A DNA stretch of 64,000 bases from Dimorphilus gyrociliatus. Lineage: Eukaryota > Annelida > Polychaeta > Dinophilidae. The stretch covers positions 3,653,891 to 3,717,890 of the forward strand of contig CAJFCJ010000002.1 of assembly GCA_904063045.1 (NCBI GenBank), read 5' to 3'. Positions 51,259-64,000 of this stretch are shown here, in pieces. A program made the position numbers and the translations under genes. The notes under the pieces are model-generated. The model did no database searches. It was given only the letters and a program-made list of their open reading frames with translations, and was not told where the DNA came from. Positions within the stretch are counted from its first letter, which is position 1, and each line of letters opens with the position of its first letter.

Positions 51259-52055
51259 ATGACTGATCCAGTAGGACTAACTGATGAGGAAGTTAACAAA
51301 TTTTGCTCCGAACCTGATTCTAGCACGAAGGTTTTTACAAGAAACCCTTATTTAATAGCTAAAAATTTCTGTAATTGGCAATGATAAGATAAATTAGGTT
51401 AAATTTTACATCTAGTTGCTTTTATTTTCAGGATTTTTTCTTTCAACAAACGATGTTGAGAATTAAGGATCCTAGAAAATCATTGGATTTTTATACAAGG
51501 ATACTTGGTATGAGGTAACAAAAGAAAAATTTCGATTTAATTATCTAAATACGGAAGCATTTCAATCGATTAGACTGCTGCAAAAGTTCGATTTTCCTGC
51601 CATGAAATTTTCCTTATATTTTATGGCTTACGAATCAGCGGAAAATATTCCAACAGATAATATTGAAAGGCTGAGAAAAACGTTCTCTACTAAAGCTACC
51701 CTTGAATTAACACAGTCAGTATTTTAACAACATAGACTAAGTCTTCCTTAAATCCAATTTAAACGGTATATTAGTTACTTTTCTGTTTAATGACAGTAAC
51801 TGGGGTACTGAAGATGAAGAAGATCCGGTTTATCACAATGGTAATTCGGAACCAAGAGGTTTTGGACATATTGGAATAGTTGTACCAGATGTTGAAACTG
51901 CTAGCGAACGCTTTGAAAAACTTGGCGTAGAATTTGTTAAGAAACCGAATGACGGTAAAATGAAGGGATTAGCATTCATTAAGGATCCGGATGGATATTG
52001 GATTGAAGTGTTAAGCCCAGCCAATATGGTTGGCATAGCAAAGCCTAATGAATAA
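51259..52055 (+). CDS. GLO1: Glyoxalase I (lactoylglutathione lyase)
   Basis: Four exons (51259-51330, 51432-51514, 51574-51714, 51797-52055) encode 184 aa, the same length as human GLO1. It converts the hemithioacetal of methylglyoxal and glutathione to S-lactoylglutathione in the cytosol. The metal ligands are present: Gln in [14 protein letters not shown], Glu in ATLELTHNWG, His in GFGHIGI and Glu in GYWIEVL. Other landmarks are [13 protein letters not shown] and [15 protein letters not shown]. An acceptor-like ttgtag three bases before the ATG hints at a 5' UTR intron or trans-splicing. The cadherin gene begins 240 bases downstream. Confidence 0.97.
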
Positions 52056-52295
52056 TATTACACCAATGAAAATATATTCGTTTATCCGTTCACAAAACAC
52101 ACTTAGTAATAAAAAATAATAATCAACAGTAACGTAGTTGCATTGTAAATTCGGAAGACGTACAGGCAAATATAGGACTATCACTCTGACATTCCAGAGC
52201 TACTTTTTTGCTGGAGTCGTGGTCACCAGGAACTGTTCAATAGCAAATGATTTAGATTTTCTTAGTTGTTGTAGAGACCTCTTCGAAACACGATT

Positions 52296-54075
52296 ATGAC
52301 AAAACTTGCGACGATTATATTTTTCTTATCTCTTCTTGATAACTGTTTTTCCGCTGTTCCTACTCTGACACCCGTGATATCTTCTAGCCCTCTATCAGTT
52401 CCCGAAAATGTTATAAACGTTGTCCTCGGTGTTACTTGGACTGCAACGGATCCTGATGGAGGCACAAGTTTTACTTATAGTCAAGACCTTACTGGTCCCC
52501 ATAGTGCATTTTTTACCGTTAACGCAGCCGATGGTAAAATTACTGTAAAGCAAGCCATTGATTATGAAAATACCTTATTTAATGGCAAAGCCTATGTTGG
52601 TGAGTCTCATCTTGTCATTAAAATCATTGATGATTGAAAGACTTTTAATCATTTAGCTGTCACTGTAAAAGATGCACAAGATGAAGCGGCAACAGTTAAC
52701 TTAACAGTTAATATCGTTGACGTAAACGAGTTCTTCCCCAGATTTCCACAGAGCTCTTATCGTGCTAATATATCTGAAGACTACAGATTGTTTTCATCTA
52801 TTTTAAATTTATCGGCAATTGATGAAGATGGTGGAGATTTCGGTGAACTAAATTACGTCGTTCGAGAGCCAGGATCATCCTACTTTCGAGTTGATAGCTT
52901 AGGTTTGCTTGTTGCTTACGTATCACTGGACAGAGAAACTTTTAGAAGTTTGACATTCAATGTTGTGGCACTGGACAAGTCGTTTAATAGTTCTACAACT
53001 TCGGTTACGGTGATTCTTCAGAATGTTAATGATAACGCTCCATATTTTACAGTAATCATTTTATTTAAAAAACACACTAATATTTCACTAATATATTCCT
53101 TACCATTAGACGTCCGTTATCAATATTGAAGTAAGCTCTAATGCGGAACTATATACCAGTGTTGGAAAAGTTACTGCAATAGATAAAGATGCCGAAGGGA
53201 CCTTATTAACGTATAGTGTGTACAACAAGACAACTGTTGATGATCATTTTTTTATGACACCTCTGGATGGTCAAATAACGACGAATAAAGTATTGGAGGC
53301 AGGAAAAACTTATTCGTTTTATGTTCAAGCGGATGACGGCGGTAAGCCAAAATCCTTTAAGAGCAAGTGCGTAGGCTTGTATAAAATTAATTGCATACTT
53401 ATTTCCAATATTATTGTCGTAATTAGCCCTGTTCTTGTTCGAATTGATACTTACAACGCTGAGGCTCATCAAACAGATTGGACAATTAGTGTTCCTGAGG
53501 GAACTGTGTTTACCCGAGATCATCATTCCCAATTGATGCTAAAACTACTGGCTGATCAATGTAAACCTTGCGTGCCAAAGTTAGCTAAACAAACAACGGA
53601 TAAAAATGGTGATCAAGTGCTGACCATATATTTTTTGAAAAATAACGCCACTGGTACGAATTCTTCAGTAGTTGGAAAACAGTTTATGACAAAAGAAGAA
53701 GTTTTAGAGAGATGGACTGATGATTCTGGAGCTCCAAATGCTAATGCAAAATCTGCAACACCAGTTCCCGGTACAGTTTTATCTTTGGGTCAAACTATTT
53801 ATACCGAACCAGAAAATTGGTGGCTTGATACACATGAGGGAAGATTTTGTATCTTCCTAATTTGTTTTGTATGTTTCGCTTTACTCTCGACTCTTATTGT
53901 GTTTTTATTGGATTGGTTTTGGTGGAATGCAAGACCGGCAAAAAGATACAATAAAGCTGTATTGAACCATAAAGGTCCGCCACCTGGAGCTGTTTCACCA
54001 CCACCACCACCACCTCCTGCTCCAGCTCCAGCTCCAATCATTGGCTTAGAGAGAGAAAAAGCAGTAGTGGAATAA
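52296..54075 (+). CDS. Short single-pass cadherin with three repeats
   Basis: Four exons (52296-52599, 52657-53051, 53110-53366, 53427-54075) encode 534 aa. The signal peptide starts MTKLATIIFFLSLLDNCFSA. Three cadherin repeats follow: one from SVPENVINVVLG to NIVDVNEFFPRF (~135), the second to NVNDNAPYF (~236), the third to about 325. Calcium motifs include TDPDGG, IDEDGG, LDRE and DKDAEG. A membrane-proximal segment of about 130 residues has a CKPC pair and no family I recognise. A transmembrane helix lies near 457-480 (FLICFVCFALLSTLIVFLL) followed by a Trp-rich edge and a short tail with a proline run. No catenin-binding domain is visible. The 60-bp intron at 53367-53426 is a multiple of three without stops, so a 554-residue version is possible. 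Confidence 0.85.
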
Positions 54076-54901
54076 GAAATATACTTGATTACACAATACT
54101 TAGAAATGACATAATACGAGCTTTTAAGCAAAACTAAAAAATATACTGAATAATTTCCTCAAGCAGTACAGTATTATAACTTTTATGAGAAGGTAAACAG
54201 TCTTGTTTTTTCATGTAAAGTGCCGTATTATAATTAAATATTGCCATTCATAGTATTATTAGTAGGGCAAATATTCAATAATCATATAACGTGGTCTAAA
54301 ATCATAAATAAATATGAATAAGTCTAATATTGCATTTGATATCGCTTTTATTAATTTTATTAGTACTGTGATATCTTTTTTAAGTTGATTGTAGGTCAGT
54401 ATAAAAAAGATATTTTACACTTCCGGGATTATCTTTTAAAAATGTATGATCAATTCAATGGTTCAATAGCGGTAACAATATAAAAAAAAAAAGAGAAAAA
54501 CAAGTCTGACCTATGAGAAGGTTATAAAAAGAAAAGATTAATGATTTCTTTTCTTTTAATAAGTGATTTAGTTTCATTATGCAATGATTTCATACCAACT
54601 AATAAACATATATAAATGATCAAATGAAATATGAAAACTTTTAAGAGATTCCTCGTTTTCTTCATTTTGAAATACAAAATTGAGTTGAATATTTAAAATA
54701 TCTTAGTTAACTGTTTCTCTTTGGTCAATAAGTTGAAAGACAATGTTTATGGAATATGTCGTCATGGTTCGCCTGGAAACAGAGAAAGAGGAGAAAAAAA
54801 ATCCATAATGACAATGTTTGCAAAGCGTCCAATACATTGGCGCAAATTCCTGCATTATTCATTAACGTTAGTCTTGAACATTCAGTAGACAGTCAACGGC
54901 C
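54076..54901. other. Spacer between short cadherin and polycystin-like gene
   Basis: This spacer is AT-rich, with AATAAA at 54307-54312 as a candidate cadherin 3' end. No ORF of note. Confidence 0.5.
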
Positions 54902-57900
54902 ATGAATTATGCAGTACATTGGCGTTTATTAGTTGTAAGTTTAATTATATAACTTTTTATTATATATATAAACTATGTATAATATATACATATATATATA
55001 TAAATATATATATATGTCTCTACTAATATATATATATATGTATGTATATATGTATATTACTACTCTTCTAATATATCAAGAAACTTCCGTTGCACAACTG
55101 TTTAATTGTACAACTGCAATTTCATGCAATATATCCCGTAACTTTTCCAAATCTTCTTCACCTTTTGCTATAATTCTTTCCAGTTGATCAACGGCTCTAG
55201 TATTTTCCTCTTCAAGAGTTCTCATATATTGTACACAAGCTATTTCATCTTTATCAGCGTGAGAACAATGAGATGGTAGACTATGTATTAGAGTATCAAT
55301 ATCCTTCATAGATTGAGCAATGAGCTTTCCGAATAAGGCGGCTAGCTCTTCTGCGCTTTGTTCACTTGGATGAGGAGAATTTTCTGCAGAGTTATGATTA
55401 TTTTGACTTTTAACTTTTATACTTGCTTGTTGTATACATCCAATAGCATTACAGATCTGATCAGCAAATATATTTATATAATCTTGAAGTTGAGTTAAGC
55501 GGTCAGACGCCATTTTCTTTTCGTGACGTCGTTCTTTTCGTATCGACCCACTTGTTAAAGTTTACCTGTTATATGTTTGCAAAAAATTATAACGGCAAAT
55601 AGAAATTCTAAAAAAAATAAGTATACCTATTGATTTATTAAATTGAGCGTTTTTTAAAATAATTTCGTCTGCTCTTATTTCAAATTCTCTTGACCAAAGT
55701 TTACAGTTTACTGATAAATTTAAATATGAATAAATAATCTGTTATTTACGTTTTTCACATACAAAATTCCACTCTAGTATTTTATAAATTGTTATAAATT
55801 TCTTATTTTAACAAATTATACTTTTAAATTCACAAATTGTATTTTTTATTCCAGGTTTTGCTTAGTATCTTGAATTCGCTACACTATTCTGGTAAGAAAA
55901 GTTGATGAAAATTTTCTTTTTATGCAATAAAATAAGTGGAAAGTTACCGAGGACATATAATAATAATCTAACAATTCATTGAACCTGTTAATCCAATGTA
56001 ACATTGATTTTTTATAGGAGGTCGATGAGAGACAAAAGATTTCGATCAAGTTGCTTTTATACAGTGTTGCGAAAAAAACAATTTTTCAAAGCGTAACGGA
56101 TCGAAGTCATATTGACATAGCTTTAAAAGACATTATTCCACGTCTCTTTTTCACTTAAAAAGAAAAAAATCAATGTCTAAAATTGACTATGTATCATGAT
56201 ATAATGCCATATAATTCACAATCAGACAGTTGCAAGAGCTATGTAATTAATTAAACCTAATTCGCAGTTAACTCAGTCTCTCTACTTTGAAAATAATCTC
56301 ACTGAAAGTAGAAACTAGTAAAAAGTAGCCTATTGTTACTATTAGAATTCTTTGAATAGATTGAGTCTTTTAATTGAAACAAAGAAATATATTACGAAAA
56401 TAGATACTAAAAAAGACTTTTAATTTACTTTCATTAGATTAGCCCTATATATTTCCTTCCTTCCTTTCTTTTAAAACTATAGTAAACAAATTTTATAGAA
56501 TCTTTATCCGGTTATTTGGGATGTTTTGAGGAAAATCCGACAAAGAGGCAATTCGCCACTTCACCTGGTAACTATGACGTTGATGATCTGACAATAACAA
56601 CATGTCGTATGAGATGTGGCGAGTGGCGTTTTGGGTTTGCCGCACTTACATCATCAAGCTTCTGCTTTTGTGCTAAAAGTTATTCGTTAGCAAATGTATC
56701 GGATTCCTTTTGCAGTCTGCCTTGTTCAGGCAATTCGTCGGAAATGTGCGGTGGTCACAAGCACATCTCTGTTTATGTTGCCCCACTTCCAATTGATGAA
56801 CTCCAAATTATATCTCGAGCAGGAGGCATTCATAGGGTATGGGATAAAGCAGAATTTAAATTTGATATTGCGGGGGGTCCACCACAAGTCCTCTATCGCG
56901 TCGACTACGGTGACGGAGATGGATTTACAGGGACGAATGTTACAAACATGTTGTCTAAATATTTTGGTCTACCTGGTGAATACATTGTCACTGGAGAGGC
57001 TTCCGATGTACACGGCTTAATCCCAGCCTCAAAAGCGGCAACCTATATACTTGTACAAGCTCCAGCAAAATATGTAAAAATTGAATGCCCCGAGAGTGTG
57101 GTTACCTATAGTGAATTTAGATGTAATGTCAGCGTAGTTTCTGGTTCATTTATGAATATAAAGGTCGATTGGAACGATGGAATAGTTGAGTCTTTTCCAA
57201 TTGCTGACTCGGTTTGGTTTGGAGCTGGTCCAGCTATTAGACAACATTCAGATATCGCCGAATCGTCAGTAGGAGGAAAAACCTATGTGCTACCAAACTC
57301 ACAATTTGAAGAGACGGGAGTTATTTTAGCTTTTGAAATGTGGGCTACGCAGGCTGGTCCCATAGAGCTCATTATCCTACGTCCAGTATGCGGTCCCTCC
57401 ATGAGCTATTGTTTCAAAACAAACAAGTGTACCTCTTCGCCTTGTGAAGAATATGGTTCCGTTACTTGTTCTACAGGGGAGCAATTTTGTCCTGTCAGGG
57501 GTGTTTGTCTAGCATCCGCATCGTCCAGTTGCCCATCAGCGAGTAATCGTTACAGCACTAGCTTACCAGTTTCCTATGAAGTAATCAAGAAATGGGCGTA
57601 CACAATTCCAAGTGAAGGTTACAACGTTATGGAAATAACTGATGGGCAGTTTGAAGTTGAAATGGGAGATATTATCGGATTTGTTACTGTAGGAGCAGGA
57701 AGAATAGGTACTAGAAGTAAAGACGTAACAGAAGTCGGAGATAAGGTAATAGCGACAGGAACGGTGACAGTTGGAAGTGTTTTAAGCGATTTAAGCCAGG
57801 TTACACTAACAAGTCCCGATGAAAGGCGACATTTACTGAGGGCAGCAGCATCTAAACCAGTTAATATAATTGTATTCCACACCTATACAACATCTAGGCA

Positions 57901-60900
57901 ATTTGATATTCGAGTTAACATTTCCAATGAGTATATTCCCGGATTTGATACCACTTCTTTAGGAATATATGCTCAAATGGGTATCGATCAAGTTATAGCT
58001 GACCATGTCGCAGTTGGTGGCATTAACAAAGAAGTCACTTTCAACATCTTACCCCATCTTGGAACAAATGTAACTTACAGGTGGAACTTCGGCGATAGCT
58101 TGACTACTGTGGAAACAACTGAACGTACTATTAAATATACGTTTAATGCCAGAAACACCTACAATGTTACAGTAGTAGCGTATAACAAATTGATGAGTAA
58201 AACAAATGTAAGTACCATTACCATTCAAGGAATTGTTGCTGATGTTGAAGTATTTTCATCTGTTGGCGAAACAAATAAAAATCACAATTTCTGGTTGAAC
58301 ATGACTGGTACTGACTATGTTTGTAATTGGTCTTTTGGTGATGGAAACGAAAATAGATCGACATGGCTAAGCATACCTTCAAACGGAGGTATTATGTCTC
58401 ATAACTATACTATACACGGAGTCCTTACTTTGAACGTTACTTGTTGGAATACAATTAGCAGAGATGAAACCCTTATACCGGTTTATATTTATGAACCCAT
58501 AACTAACGTAGTGTTAACGCCATCTGGAACCATAAGGGGAGATCCATATATGTTTGTTATTGAATACGAAACTGGAACGGACGTATCAGCAGAGCTGAGT
58601 GTTCAATCTCTGTCAATCGACCTTGCTCATAATACAGCTCTGAAACAATTTTCTTCAAGTTCTCAACCATCAATACCCACTGTAGGGAGAAAGCTAATTA
58701 CGGGCGCAGTGTGGAATCCTTTATCACGTATTGAAATTAAGCAAAATTTCTCGATTGAAGAGAGAATTACTGGATTTACTGCAAAGGTTACCCCAGACAA
58801 ATACGAAATTATTCAAGGTGATTCCTTGGATTTTACAGCACAACTATTCGGTGGAACTTCTATTCGTCTCGTCTTTGATTACGGTGATGGAACAAGTGAC
58901 AGTCATTCTATTCCCGATCTTACTCGTTGGACACCCGGTGATGAGAAAACTTTCACTCACAAATTCAGTAAACCGGGCATATTTACAGTTAATATTACTG
59001 CATCCAATTTCCAAAGTTTTTTCAAATCTTTTGAGATAACAGTCTTAAATACAGTTGATAATATGACACTTGAATCAAGTTCACCAGCTCCGTTTGTTGA
59101 ACCAGAGGGACTTGTTTACTTTTGGTTCCTACCAGCCACCTTTCCACCAGTGAATGCTGAAGTTAGATTTTTAGATTGGGGAGATAATACAACTACCACT
59201 AATAAATACGTTCCTTTTACTATGGACAAAAAAACTTATATGCATCCGTACAAATCCACAGGCAACTATAACGTTAAAGTTCATGTCAAGAACAAGCTGA
59301 GCGCTTTATTTTTAACTGTAACTGTCAAGCTTCAAATACCAATAACAAATATGATTCTTGATGTCAATCCAAAACATGCTCCAATTGGTTTACCAGTAAA
59401 TGTAGGTGTTAGAATGGATTCAGGTCTTGGTGTCCGTTTGATTTGGCATTGGGGAGATGGAACTAATTCAGACTATAAAACTAGGCACGGAACAACTCCT
59501 GGTGATTATGATTACGCAGAGCATATATTTAGCTCAATTGGAACATATAAAATTGCTGTCACTGGATACAATGATTTGGGAAATACGACTATTGAATATG
59601 TCATAGTTGCTCAACATCCAGTAACGGATTCTTTCCAATTTACAAGCAATGCTCCACTTTCCTATCCTCCTGGAGACGTGGATTTTACCTTAACATATCC
59701 CCCGTTAGAAATTTTGCCAACAGATGCATCCTTCACAATCGATTATGGAGATGAAGTAACCACCAAACCTGCTCCTTTGGCATTCAGCTCTCCAAGTAGA
59801 AGTGAACTTTTCCCATACGAATATAAAAAAGCTAATGGATGGATAGCTACAATAAAAATATTTAATCTTGCTTCTTCAAAAACTTTAACAGCTAGTGGTG
59901 GAGTCTTTGAAAAGATTGCCAATTTGAAAGGCAAAGCTCTATTCAGACCAGAAGTACCTGTTGATTCTCCTGACATTGTTGGATTTGGACCGGAGGAAAA
60001 TGTGTTTCCTTTTCATAGAGATGTTAAATTCTTCATGACATCGTTTGGTACGGTTGTAAAATATCTTGTTTCGGTATCAAGTGGCTCTGCATTACAAATC
60101 TGTAATAAGACAACTTCTCCAGTTACTGTTAGTTTTCCCGCTGTTGGAACTTATGATGTTAGAGTAACTGCTTGGAATCCCATTGGGTCTGTGGATTGGA
60201 AAACAAAAATAATTATTGCAGAGGCTATTCTTGATTTGGATGTTAGCGATGGTCTCATAAGAACCAAAGCCGGGCAGAGTAAGGAATTTAAAGTCGTGTT
60301 TGGTTCAATTGGCACGAATACATGTCTAAAGTTAAACTTTGGAGATGGTTCAGCTGATGTTGCCTACGGAACTACGGCGGATTGCAACGCTGCATATTCA
60401 ATGACTCCTAAAGGCAGCTTAACTAATCCGTTGAAAGTATTTCATGTTTTCGATAAAAATGATTATTACACCTTGAAAGCTGACGCAAAATCCCTATTAA
60501 ATTCCGAAGTTCGGACGTTTTCCTTCACAGTTTCAGCAGCTGATTGCGCCGCTCCATTGGTTGAAATTCAAGATGCTGTTACGAAATTTAGCGATGCTAG
60601 AAAAGTTTACAGAAAAGATTCTTTCCGTTTGGTTGGATTAACAAGTATACAATGTACAGCTACTTTAGATAATGTTAAAACATGGTCCGTGGAAGAGATT
60701 GATTCATCAACAGGAGTAACAAAGAAGAAAATTGATTTATCGTCCTTAAAATCAAGTGAAACGTCTGAACTAAATATACCTGCAAGATATTTGAATTATG
60801 GACTCTATAAAATATTTTTCAACGTAAAAATGGATAGCAAAGGTATACCAGACCAATCAACGTTTACTTCATCAGCTATCACGTATGTTCAAATAAGGGC

Positions 60901-63900
60901 ATCACCTCTAATTGTTCAAGTTATGGAAGGTGGAATGAATGTAATAACTAGAGGTTTTGGACAGGACATCACACTGGATGCTGCCAAAAATAGTATTGAT
61001 CCAGATAATCCTGAGAACAAGCAATTCGACAAGTTTTTTTGGATATGCAAAAGATCGGACGGTGAATACCCAAGGACCAAAGACGGTATTTTGGCGGAAA
61101 AGCCATTAACTCGGCCATATACTCTATCTGAATTAGCTTTACTTACTGATAAAACTGATAGAAGAGGTTGTTTTGCTTCTCAGCCACCTGGTAAAATCAA
61201 CATAACTGGTGGAAAACTTACCTTTAACACCAAGAACATGTTGGAGAATGAAACTTATAACTTTTACGTGAAGGTATTTAAAGGGGCGAGATCTGCTTAT
61301 TCATATCTTCATCTTAGAGTAGTAACTGGAAATCCTCCCAACGTTTTACTTGAATGTCCTTTTGGAGGTCTTTGCACTCCAACAAGTCTTGGTACATATA
61401 TATCTATTATATTTTCTAAATATTTCATTTTCCCAAACAATCAATTACTAACGTCAGTTTTTTATTATTTTAATAGGACAAAGGGTAAATCCTACTGAAC
61501 GTTTAGCACTACGAGGAACATGTACTAATTGTGCGGAAGGTCAAATATACAAACATGAATGGTCACTCTATAGAGAAGGCCTAAATAATGCTTGGATTAG
61601 AGTTGGTGATTTTACTCAGCATATTCGAGGTAAGTTAAAATGGATTATTATTATTATTATTATCCAAAAACAAAACAAAACAAAACAAGATAAAAGAAAT
61701 GAACAAAGGCTAATCACTTTTTTAGAGAAAGCCTTTTCTTTTTTAAACCAATTTTTATTTATTTTTTTTTTTACAAAAAAACAAAAAAAACATATTTTTC
61801 ATAATTTTTAATTTTGATAAAAACATTTTTTTAAAGGAATCAACGGTATGATTACGTCATCTTTAATATTTTAATTGTTGTTAGAATTTTTTTAGTATAT
61901 TTTGTGACTTGCTTATAACATAAGCTTTCGTATATTTTTTGTCAATTTCTATTAATATCTTTAATATTAATATAATCTTTTAACTTCTTATTGTTCTTTA
62001 CTCTTTTTTATTATCAATTTCTCACGATTTAATCCTGTTAATAGGAGCAGCATCACCGGAAATATCAATATCTTCGTCACTCTTTACGAAGTACTTAAAA
62101 ACTTCTTCAAAAGTTTTAAATTATAGAGTAAAGTTGGCTTTAACACCGATAAATGGAGGAACTGTTGGTGTGTCATATACAAATTTGATTATTAATGCTC
62201 CACCAGCGAGAGGTTCTTGTTCAATCGAACCCAAAGTTGGCTATGTTGTGCAGGATACTTGGAATTTGACATGTAAACATTGGTACGATGCTGATGGTAT
62301 ATCTTACTACCAAGTTGTAACAAAGATGAAAGGATATGATGCGGAAAATACTCTATACGTTGGATCTTCTGGAATAACGAAATTGAATGTACCACAAGGC
62401 CCCGCAGACGATTCTTATAAAGTTTCCGTTTATGTAAGAATAACTGATGGGTTTGGTGCAACAGTTACCAAGTTAGTTGGTATTGTTCAATCAAAACCTT
62501 TGGGATCTGCAGCTCTGAAGAAAGAGCTAAAAGCATCAGAAAAAATCATCAAAACGTTAGCTGCCGATGGCGACCTTCGAAAATCGTCAGTTGTTTATAT
62601 GAAATATGCCAGTGCAATGAATACTGATAGGGAAGGAGATGAATCATATTATGCAAACTATGGAGTTGAAGTTTCACCAGTGAGTACCAGACTCAACATA
62701 AAAACCAAACCAATTGTAAACGACAAAGTTAACGAAACTGTTAGAGAAGAAAAAGAAGCTGAAAAATCGAAAGAGAGAAATTTTAGATCTGAACAAAGGC
62801 AAACAATGCTAGTTTCGTTGGCTTCTATGCCTGCAAACACAATGAAGGATTTACAGCTAAAGGCTTCTACATTAAGTGAAATCACAAAATCACCTGACGA
62901 ATTAACCAGGGTATCCCAACAGAAGTTGATAGAAAGCGTTGAAGACTCGGTAAAAGTTTTAGACAAGCTTGTCAATGAATTTGCAAAAACTGAACTTTTA
63001 CTGTGTGTAACCCAATTGATCAGTACTTGCGCTGATGCTTTAGAATCTTTTGGGGTAACAGCTAATTATCCCCTCGAATCTGACATATTAGAATCAATAG
63101 ACTCAGTTTATTATGAATACGATACAACAATCTTTAAAAAGAGAAAGAGATTGGATGGAATCAATAAGGACAAGCAAAGAAGAGCTTTTAGAGTAGAAAC
63201 GAACTCTCTAAATCAAGAAGAACATGCTGGAGTTTTTGAGCAGAAAACGAGACCTGCCATTAACTCACTAATAGGAATTCTGAACAAAAGAGTGGTTCTC
63301 GGAGAAGATCCTTTGGTTATTAGAACGAATAATTTTGTCGCTAGTCTTATCAAAAATACAGCTGACAATACCTTGGCTGAACCATTCGTTTATGGTAGAA
63401 CTAGTTTGAAACTTCCTTCTTGGTGCTCTCTGACAAATAAGGTTTCATCGGCATGCAATCCAAAAGAGATCATTTCAGCAAGAGTTCTATCTTATGGTTT
63501 TAACCCTTTAACCCATGTATCGAATAAAGATTCTGTTCCACCTTCAATTTCAACAATTGATGTGTCAATTTTAGATTCTGATGGCAAAGAAATTCCAATT
63601 AGGAACTCGTCAGAAAAAATCAAATTAGAATTAGAGTTGGACCCAAAAACTGATGATGTAAAAGCGGCATATATCAATGCAAAATTGGGAAAACAATCAC
63701 TATTACTCCACAAGTTTAATGTCAATCTTTCTGACTCAAACATCAACATGGAAGTTATTCCCGACAACCCCAAGGTTCAATTTATTGGTTTCCTACGCTA
63801 CGAAAAAGCTCCAAACTTTACAGAGACTGACGTATCTTTTGATTACCATTTCCTATTTCCAAGTAAACTATCGGACGCAATAAAAAATTACAAATCAGTC

Positions 63901-64000
63901 CTAGATGGAAAAACAACTGGTAATAGAGTTGGAGTTTGGTACTTGGGCCTTAGACAATTAAACACTACAGATTATGATAAGTATATACCACAAAATATTC
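54902..64000 (+). CDS. Polycystin-1-like protein, 5' part (WSC, PKD repeats, REJ), runs off the window
   Basis: Exons 54902-54934, 55855-55891, 56499-61391, 61477-61630 and 62045-64000+ give 2357 residues so far. The first two exons encode a signal peptide (MNYAVHWRLLVVLLSILNS). A WSC carbohydrate-binding domain follows directly (YLGCFEENP to MCGGHKHISVYV, ~29-118), with no leucine-rich repeats before it. PKD modules show the WDFGDG-type motif near 158, 247, 551, 632, 815, 914, 1008, 1104 and 1302. An LDL-A-like Cys cluster lies at about 321-375. From about 1372 comes a REJ module, and the last part resembles the start of a GAIN region. GPS, PLAT and the transmembrane channel-like part would lie beyond the window. 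Polycystin-1 proteins are ciliary or surface mechanosensory/chemosensory receptors that pair with TRPP channels. Confidence 0.93.
55076..55513 (-). CDS. MED21: Mediator complex subunit 21, nested in a polycystin intron
   Basis: A single exon encodes 145 aa starting at ATG 55511-55513. The N-terminus MASDRLTQLQDYINIFADQI, followed by CNAIGCIQQA, is the conserved MED21 start that contacts MED7 in the middle module. The rest is helical and coiled-coil, with FGKLIAQSMKDIDTLIHSLP and LRDILHEIAVVQ. MED21 relays activators to RNA polymerase II in the nucleus. The gene lies wholly within the first intron (54935-55854) of the polycystin-like gene on the opposite strand. Confidence 0.93.
   Translation of the reverse strand: MASDRLTQLQDYINIFADQICNAIGCIQQASIKVKSQNNHNSAENSPHPSEQSAEELAALFGKLIAQSMKDIDTLIHSLPSHCSHADKDEIACVQYMRTLEEENTRAVDQLERIIAKGEEDLEKLRDILHEIAVVQLNSCATEVS

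Noticed and set aside
53799..54131. Gly-rich minus-strand ORF
   Set aside because: It is the antisense of the cadherin's proline-rich tail.

Overview
The window looks like nuclear DNA of a bilaterian animal. It is AT-rich, its genes are split by GT-AG introns, and it encodes metazoan families: a seven-repeat protocadherin, polycystin-1-like, Hook, Mediator subunit 21, chondroitin synthase, SRP19 and glyoxalase I. Many introns are only 45-65 bp and several 3' ends are very short, so the genome appears compact. A small annelid or other lophotrochozoan would fit, but that placement is inference.

The first half (1-33 kb) is gene-poor. One non-clustered-type protocadherin spans 3224-19697 in five exons separated by introns of up to 8 kb. 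After a gap comes a two-exon gene that I assembled from phase-matched splice sites (24472-24539 and 26410-26584). It encodes an 80-residue secreted peptide with a C-x6-C-x5-CC-x4-C-x16-C inhibitor-cystine-knot pattern. This is the most likely undescribed element here. The rest of this half is noncoding, with simple repeats and a few GC-richer islands containing inverted repeats.

The second half (33-64 kb) is dense. In order it holds a calmodulin-like gene (-), a chondroitin synthase (+), a chitin-deacetylase-like protein that has lost metal-binding residues (+), mitochondrial OSGEPL1/Qri7 (+), mTERF4-like (-), Hook (+), SRP19 (+), glyoxalase I (+), a short three-repeat cadherin (+), and a polycystin-1-like gene (+) that runs off the right edge. 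MED21 (-) sits inside the first intron of the polycystin gene.

Gene models were built by hand from splice consensus, reading phase and family similarity. Several give totals matching family lengths: OSGEPL1 413 aa, Hook 716 aa, GLO1 184 aa and SRP19 150 aa. The genes do not form one pathway. The loose themes are extracellular matrix and adhesion (protocadherin, cadherin, chondroitin synthase, deacetylase-like, polycystin), calcium (calmodulin-like, cadherins, polycystin) and mitochondrial RNA/translation (OSGEPL1 next to mTERF4).
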